NCBI GenBank assembly: GCA_026985515.1 | Contig: JALSQH010000139.1 | Location: 1-9,548, forward strand | DNA from: a bacterium | GTDB lineage: Bacteria; JALSQH01 | DNA: 9,548 nucleotides | Direction of reading: 5' to 3' | In this document: in pieces, positions 7,603 to 9,548 of the stretch | How positions within the stretch are numbered: position 1 is the first letter of the stretch | Layout: every line of letters starts with the position of its first letter | Made by a program: the position numbers and the translations under genes | The notes under the pieces: model-generated | The model's database searches: none | Seen by the model: the letters and a program-made list of their open reading frames with translations, nothing else | What the model was told of the DNA's origin: nothing

Positions 7603-7619
7603 TGCAAGAATTGTGCCGG
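7603..7619 (-). promoter_or_regulatory. Sigma-54 (RpoN) promoter upstream of the subtilase/riboflavin run
   Basis: On the minus strand the element reads CCGGCACAATTCTTGCA, which agrees with the YTGGCACGRNNNTTGCW consensus at all but two specified positions (C for T before GG, A for G after GGCAC). The invariant GG (7616-7617) and GC (7604-7605) are separated by exactly 10 bp, as sigma-54 holoenzyme requires. The start site would fall near 7592, leaving a leader of about 50 nt before the subtilase ATG. No convincing sigma-70 promoter is seen in the same gap. Enhancer-binding-protein sites would lie inside the 3' end of the kinase gene; I could not identify one. Confidence 0.65.
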
Positions 7620-7627
7620 TGGGAAGA

Positions 7628-8602
7628 TCAGATGACTGTGAGGGTAATGGTTGGTCCGCTTTCAATAATGATATCTTCGCACTCCGCTGGTTTGTAAAGC
7701 TCACCATCCAGCATAAAACCTTCACGGGTCCTCTCAATCACTCTGTTTGCTGCTCCAATCCAGAATTCTCCTGAGTTGGGTCCCTTAACAACTTCTCCCA
7801 TACCGAAGAAAATGTTGTGTATGTTATTGAGAACTGTAGGAAACTTGAGGTCGGTCACTATGTAGTAGAATTGATCCACATTTCTCTCTATGTTTCTGAA
7901 AACGGTCAGGGTAGGAAAAGGAGTTTTAAGGGTTGAGAGAATTGAGGCAAGGATCTGATTGGAAGGATATTTTTTATCGTCCACAGTCACCTGGGCATTT
8001 ATTTTTTCAAGATAGTACAAATATTTTTCGATCCGCATCGTGATTCCACCAATGACTTCCATTATTGTTCTCAGCACCCACCTTATTCCTGGTTTGTTAT
8101 TGGAAAGGTAAAGTTCAACAAATTTGTAGATGACTCCGTTGGCAAAAGTTATACCATACTGAGGCGGAATATCCTCTCCATTGAGGGTAACTTTGAGCAG
8201 GTTGTTTTCCATATACAGGAGTGAATATGTCTGAAACTTTCTGACAAATTTTTTGAGTGTCACAGTTGGTGGCTCTGCTCTCCTCTTGGTATAGAGAATC
8301 AGAGCATTTGTTGAACCACCTGCAAGAGGAATTATCCGGGGGATGCTTTCTTCTCCACCCTGTCTGATCCATTCAGTCAGGACCTTCTGCAGAGACCCGT
8401 CACCTCCATTTACGCCGAGAAATGTTATGTTCATTTCCCTTAACTTTGCCACTGCTTCACTCATCTCTTCCAGAGAGTATGTATCAATAACCACACCGAG
8501 ATCTCCAAGGATAGGTTGAAGCACTTCCTTTCTGTATCTTCCACTTTTGTTTTTCTTGGAATTCATGTTTGTAATTATTCCGACAACTGGACCACTGTTC
8601 AT
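7628..8602 (-). CDS. Diacylglycerol kinase catalytic-domain (DAGK/YegS-like) lipid kinase
   Basis: Member of the soluble DAGK/sphingosine-kinase-like family that phosphorylates lipid alcohols such as diacylglycerol with ATP; the precise substrate cannot be read from sequence. 324 residues, typical. The nucleotide-binding loop is FLGVNGGDGSLQKVL (61-75; GGDGS where many members have GGDGT). The second loop is PLAGGSTNAL (92-101), slightly different from the common GTxN form. Near the C-terminus DGE (299-301) followed by a short beta strand is the conserved acidic element. No signal peptide or membrane segment. The ATG at 8602 has AGAGG five bases upstream (8608-8612) and a strong sigma-70 promoter. 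The substituted glycine-rich loop and the long middle region (about 110-280) make it divergent from YegS/DgkB. The gene ends nine bases before the sigma-54-like element of the next gene, without a terminator. A role in phospholipid recycling beside cdsA is possible but inferred. Confidence 0.85.
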   Translation of the reverse strand: MNSGPVVGIITNMNSKKNKSGRYRKEVLQPILGDLGVVIDTYSLEEMSEAVAKLREMNITFLGVNGGDGSLQKVLTEWIRQGGEESIPRIIPLAGGSTNALILYTKRRAEPPTVTLKKFVRKFQTYSLLYMENNLLKVTLNGEDIPPQYGITFANGVIYKFVELYLSNNKPGIRWVLRTIMEVIGGITMRIEKYLYYLEKINAQVTVDDKKYPSNQILASILSTLKTPFPTLTVFRNIERNVDQFYYIVTDLKFPTVLNNIHNIFFGMGEVVKGPNSGEFWIGAANRVIERTREGFMLDGELYKPAECEDIIIESGPTITLTVI

Positions 8603-8626
8603 ATTTACCTCTCGATTTTTTGAAAA

Positions 8627-8654
8627 ATTATAGATAATTTTTTAGAAAAGTCAA
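8627..8654 (-). promoter_or_regulatory. Sigma-70 promoter of the DAGK-family lipid kinase
   Basis: -35 TTGACT (8649-8654), a 16-bp AT-rich spacer and a perfect -10 TATAAT (8627-8632), located between the tRNA-Glu CCA and the kinase gene. The predicted transcript would have a leader of about 18 nt containing the AGAGG ribosome binding site. Confidence 0.85.
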
Positions 8655-8666
8655 AAGGAGGGAAAA

Positions 8667-8744
8667 TGGCGTCCCCGAGGGGATTTGAACCCCTGTTACG
8701 GGCGTGAAAGGCCCGTGTCCTGGACCTGGCTAGACGACGGGGAC
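8667..8744 (-). tRNA. tRNA-Glu (anticodon UUC)
   Basis: Full cloverleaf on the minus strand. The acceptor stem GTCCCCG pairs with CGGGGAC, the anticodon stem CGGGC/GCCCG frames the loop CTTTCAC with anticodon TTC, and the T-arm is AGGGG-TTCAAAT-CCCCT. The discriminator is G and the 3' CCA is encoded. The sequence is close to E. coli tRNA-Glu through the anticodon and T arms. The D-loop is slightly long. It lies 6 bp downstream of tRNA-Lys and shares its promoter. A short T-rich run follows the CCA, but there is no separate hairpin terminator. Confidence 0.96.
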
Positions 8745-8750
8745 GCAAGA

Positions 8751-8826
8751 TGGTGAGCCGCGCAGGACTCGAACCTGCGACTCCCGCCTTAAAAGGGCGG
8801 TGCTCTACCTCCTGAGCTAGCGGCCC
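8751..8826 (-). tRNA. tRNA-Lys (anticodon UUU)
   Basis: Full 76-nt cloverleaf on the minus strand. The acceptor GGGCCGC pairs with GCGGCTC (one G-U pair), the D-stem is GCTC/GAGC, the anticodon stem is CCGCC/GGCGG around CTTTTAA with anticodon TTT, and the T-arm is GCAGG-TTCGAGT-CCTGC. The discriminator is A and CCA is encoded. First gene of a two-tRNA transcript with tRNA-Glu. Confidence 0.96.
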
Positions 8827-8837
8827 ATACACGACAC

Positions 8838-8865
8838 ATTATACGAATTTATCTGAACCTGTCAA
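8838..8865 (-). promoter_or_regulatory. Sigma-70 promoter of the tRNA-Lys/tRNA-Glu transcript
   Basis: Perfect -35 TTGACA (8860-8865) and perfect -10 TATAAT (8838-8843) with a 16-bp spacer, followed by GTGTCG, a GC-containing discriminator. The tRNA-Lys 5' end lies 11 bases after the -10 box. The -35 box starts only three bases after the stop of the V4R-like gene. Strength fits a stable-RNA promoter; the GC-containing discriminator is compatible with stringent control (inference). Confidence 0.9.
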
Positions 8866-8868
8866 ACC

Positions 8869-9396
8869 TTACCAGCTTACCTCATATGTACAGTATTCAT
8901 CTCCTTTTCTGACACATTTTGTCTGTTTTACCACAACTATATCTTTTGAAAAAAATTTCACTCCCCTCTTCAGTATGCCCTCTTCAAGGATACAGTTAAA
9001 GGGTGTGTCTTTTTTGAGGATTGCAGTTTTTTTCGCAGGATCGAGGGATATGATTTCCCATCCTCCTTTATTTTCTCCAATCACTGAGAAGTTGTAGAGA
9101 TCAACAAAACTTTTAAGAAAGCTTTCAGCATCTTTGATGTTTTTCTCTTCAAGCTGCGGTTTCAGCATCTCTGCTATTTTTTCTCCAATCTTTCTGAGAT
9201 GTATCAATCCAAGTTTCTTTTCAAGTTCGTCTGTGAGAGCAATGAACTCTGATGCAGGATAGAGTGCTTCAGGATCAACATTTTTGTACTGTTTATATTT
9301 TTCCCCCAGCGTTAAAGCTGGATTCTGCATGGCGTCAAGGATGCTCAGGAAATTCAAGCCTCTCACTTTAATTCCGCTCACATCATATCTACTCAT
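8869..9396 (-). CDS. V4R/heme-NO-binding-like small ligand-binding domain protein
   Basis: 175 residues, no signal peptide or membrane segment, probably cytoplasmic. The C-terminal third (about 133-175) reads C-x-L-x-E-G-I-L-x(2)-G-V-K-F-F, then KQTKCVRKGDEYCTYEVSW, with Cys135, Cys161 and Cys169. The closing C-x(3)-G-D-x-x-C-x-Y-x-V pattern is typical of V4R (4-vinyl-reductase-like) domains, which serve as small-molecule sensors. The N-terminal part (residues 10-80: RGLNFLSILDAM, DPEALYPASEF, then an amphipathic helix) also recalls the helical front of HNOB-like proteins and of the Myxococcus paralogous family DUF2378; I cannot separate these by eye. AGGAGG (9401-9406) lies four bases before the ATG at 9396; a GTG directly before it (9399) is too close to that site. 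It is expressed from its own promoter, divergent from a probable plus-strand gene, and followed three bases later by the tRNA promoter. Function unknown. Confidence 0.6.
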   Translation of the reverse strand: MSRYDVSGIKVRGLNFLSILDAMQNPALTLGEKYKQYKNVDPEALYPASEFIALTDELEKKLGLIHLRKIGEKIAEMLKPQLEEKNIKDAESFLKSFVDLYNFSVIGENKGGWEIISLDPAKKTAILKKDTPFNCILEEGILKRGVKFFSKDIVVVKQTKCVRKGDEYCTYEVSW

Positions 9397-9422
9397 CACT
9401 CCTCCTATGTTTTTAAAATGTA

Positions 9423-9450
9423 ATTATAGAAAGCCATTTTATAAAGTCAA
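9423..9450 (-). promoter_or_regulatory. Sigma-70 promoter with AT-rich UP-like element for the V4R-like gene
   Basis: -35 TTGACT (9445-9450), 16-bp spacer, -10 TATAAT (9423-9428). An A/T-only stretch of about 27 bp (9451-9477) sits directly upstream of the -35 box, in the place of an UP element. The predicted leader is about 20 nt and contains AGGAGG. Confidence 0.85.
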
Positions 9451-9487
9451 ATTTTTAAAAAATAATTTTAAAATTTTCCCGGATTTT

Positions 9488-9514
9488 TTGGACTCACCTT
9501 AACTTCAATATAAT
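9488..9514 (+). promoter_or_regulatory. Possible divergent plus-strand promoter
   Basis: TTGGAC (9488-9493) and TATAAT (9509-9514) on the plus strand, but the spacer is only 15 bp and the start site would fall near 9521, leaving a leader of about 10 nt. It shares the A/T-only stretch 9451-9477 with the minus-strand promoter. Weak on its own; the perfect -10 box and the downstream GGAG-ATG give it some credit. Confidence 0.35.
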
Positions 9515-9530
9515 ATAACTGGAGCTTCAA

Positions 9531-9548
9531 ATGAGCAGTGGCATTTTT
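9531..9548 (+). CDS. Start of a divergent plus-strand gene, cut by the window edge
   Basis: ATG at 9531 with GGAG (9521-9524) six bases upstream, followed by open codons MSSGIF to the window end. A TATAAT (9509-9514) lies upstream. Only six codons are visible, so the product cannot be named. The arrangement, an AT-rich intergenic region of about 130 bp with promoters pointing both ways, is what supports a real gene. Confidence 0.4.

Noticed and set aside
8650-8667. T-rich run after tRNA-Glu as a rho-independent terminator
   Set aside because: No hairpin other than the tRNA itself precedes it, and the same bases contain the -35 box of the lipid kinase promoter.
8605-8832. 75-codon minus-strand open frame covering both tRNA genes
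   Set aside because: It consists of tRNA sequence read as protein (the familiar PLAQEVEHRPFKAGVAGSSPA-type artefact) and has no ribosome binding site; both tRNAs fold perfectly.
9451-9477. AT-rich stretch as a possible replication origin or attachment site
   Set aside because: No DnaA boxes, iterons, direct repeats or integrase nearby; it is better explained as an UP-like element between divergent promoters.

Overview
The window (moderately low GC by eye, roughly 40-45 %) looks like the chromosome of a Gram-negative bacterium, most likely a deltaproteobacterium-like lineage (Desulfobacterota/Myxococcota sense). The clues are the gene order ribD-ribE-ribBA-ribH-nusB, familiar from Geobacter-type genomes; a near-consensus sigma-54 promoter; a secreted subtilase ending in a Cys-Gly-Cys / hydrophobic / Arg-Arg-Lys tail that resembles MYXO-CTERM-type sorting signals; and a small V4R-like protein. 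The taxonomic placement is an inference, not a match.

Layout, read along the minus strand from the right edge. (1) At about 9400-9530 an AT-rich intergenic region separates a probable plus-strand gene, of which only six codons are visible, from a 175-residue minus-strand protein with a V4R-like C-terminus. (2) tRNA-Lys(UUU) and tRNA-Glu(UUC) follow in tandem behind a perfect TTGACA/TATAAT promoter. (3) A lipid-kinase-like diacylglycerol kinase (DAGK) family gene has its own sigma-70 promoter. (4) A sigma-54-type promoter (GG-N10-GC) sits in the short gap after it. (5) Next comes a tightly packed run of eight minus-strand genes: secreted subtilase, ribD, ribE, ribBA, ribH, nusB, an unrecognised 143-residue protein and cdsA. 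Every junction is an overlap, a direct abutment or a 1-nt gap, so translational coupling and a single transcript are likely.

Functionally, ribD, ribE, ribBA and ribH encode the complete set of dedicated riboflavin enzymes apart from the separate phosphatase: GTP cyclohydrolase II and DHBP synthase (RibBA), deaminase/reductase (RibD), lumazine synthase (RibH) and riboflavin synthase (RibE). nusB (antitermination) and cdsA (CDP-diacylglycerol synthesis) are housekeeping genes. No FMN riboswitch is visible, and there is no gap in the run large enough to hold one. The odd parts are the surface/secreted protease as first gene of the riboflavin run, the sigma-54-like promoter in front of it, and the unknown gene between nusB and cdsA, just upstream of cdsA where uppS is commonly found.

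No CRISPR array, insertion sequence, integrase, phage gene or clear rho-independent terminator was seen. The window is mostly ordinary core genome with a few unusual regulatory and contextual features; I found no convincing new multi-gene system.
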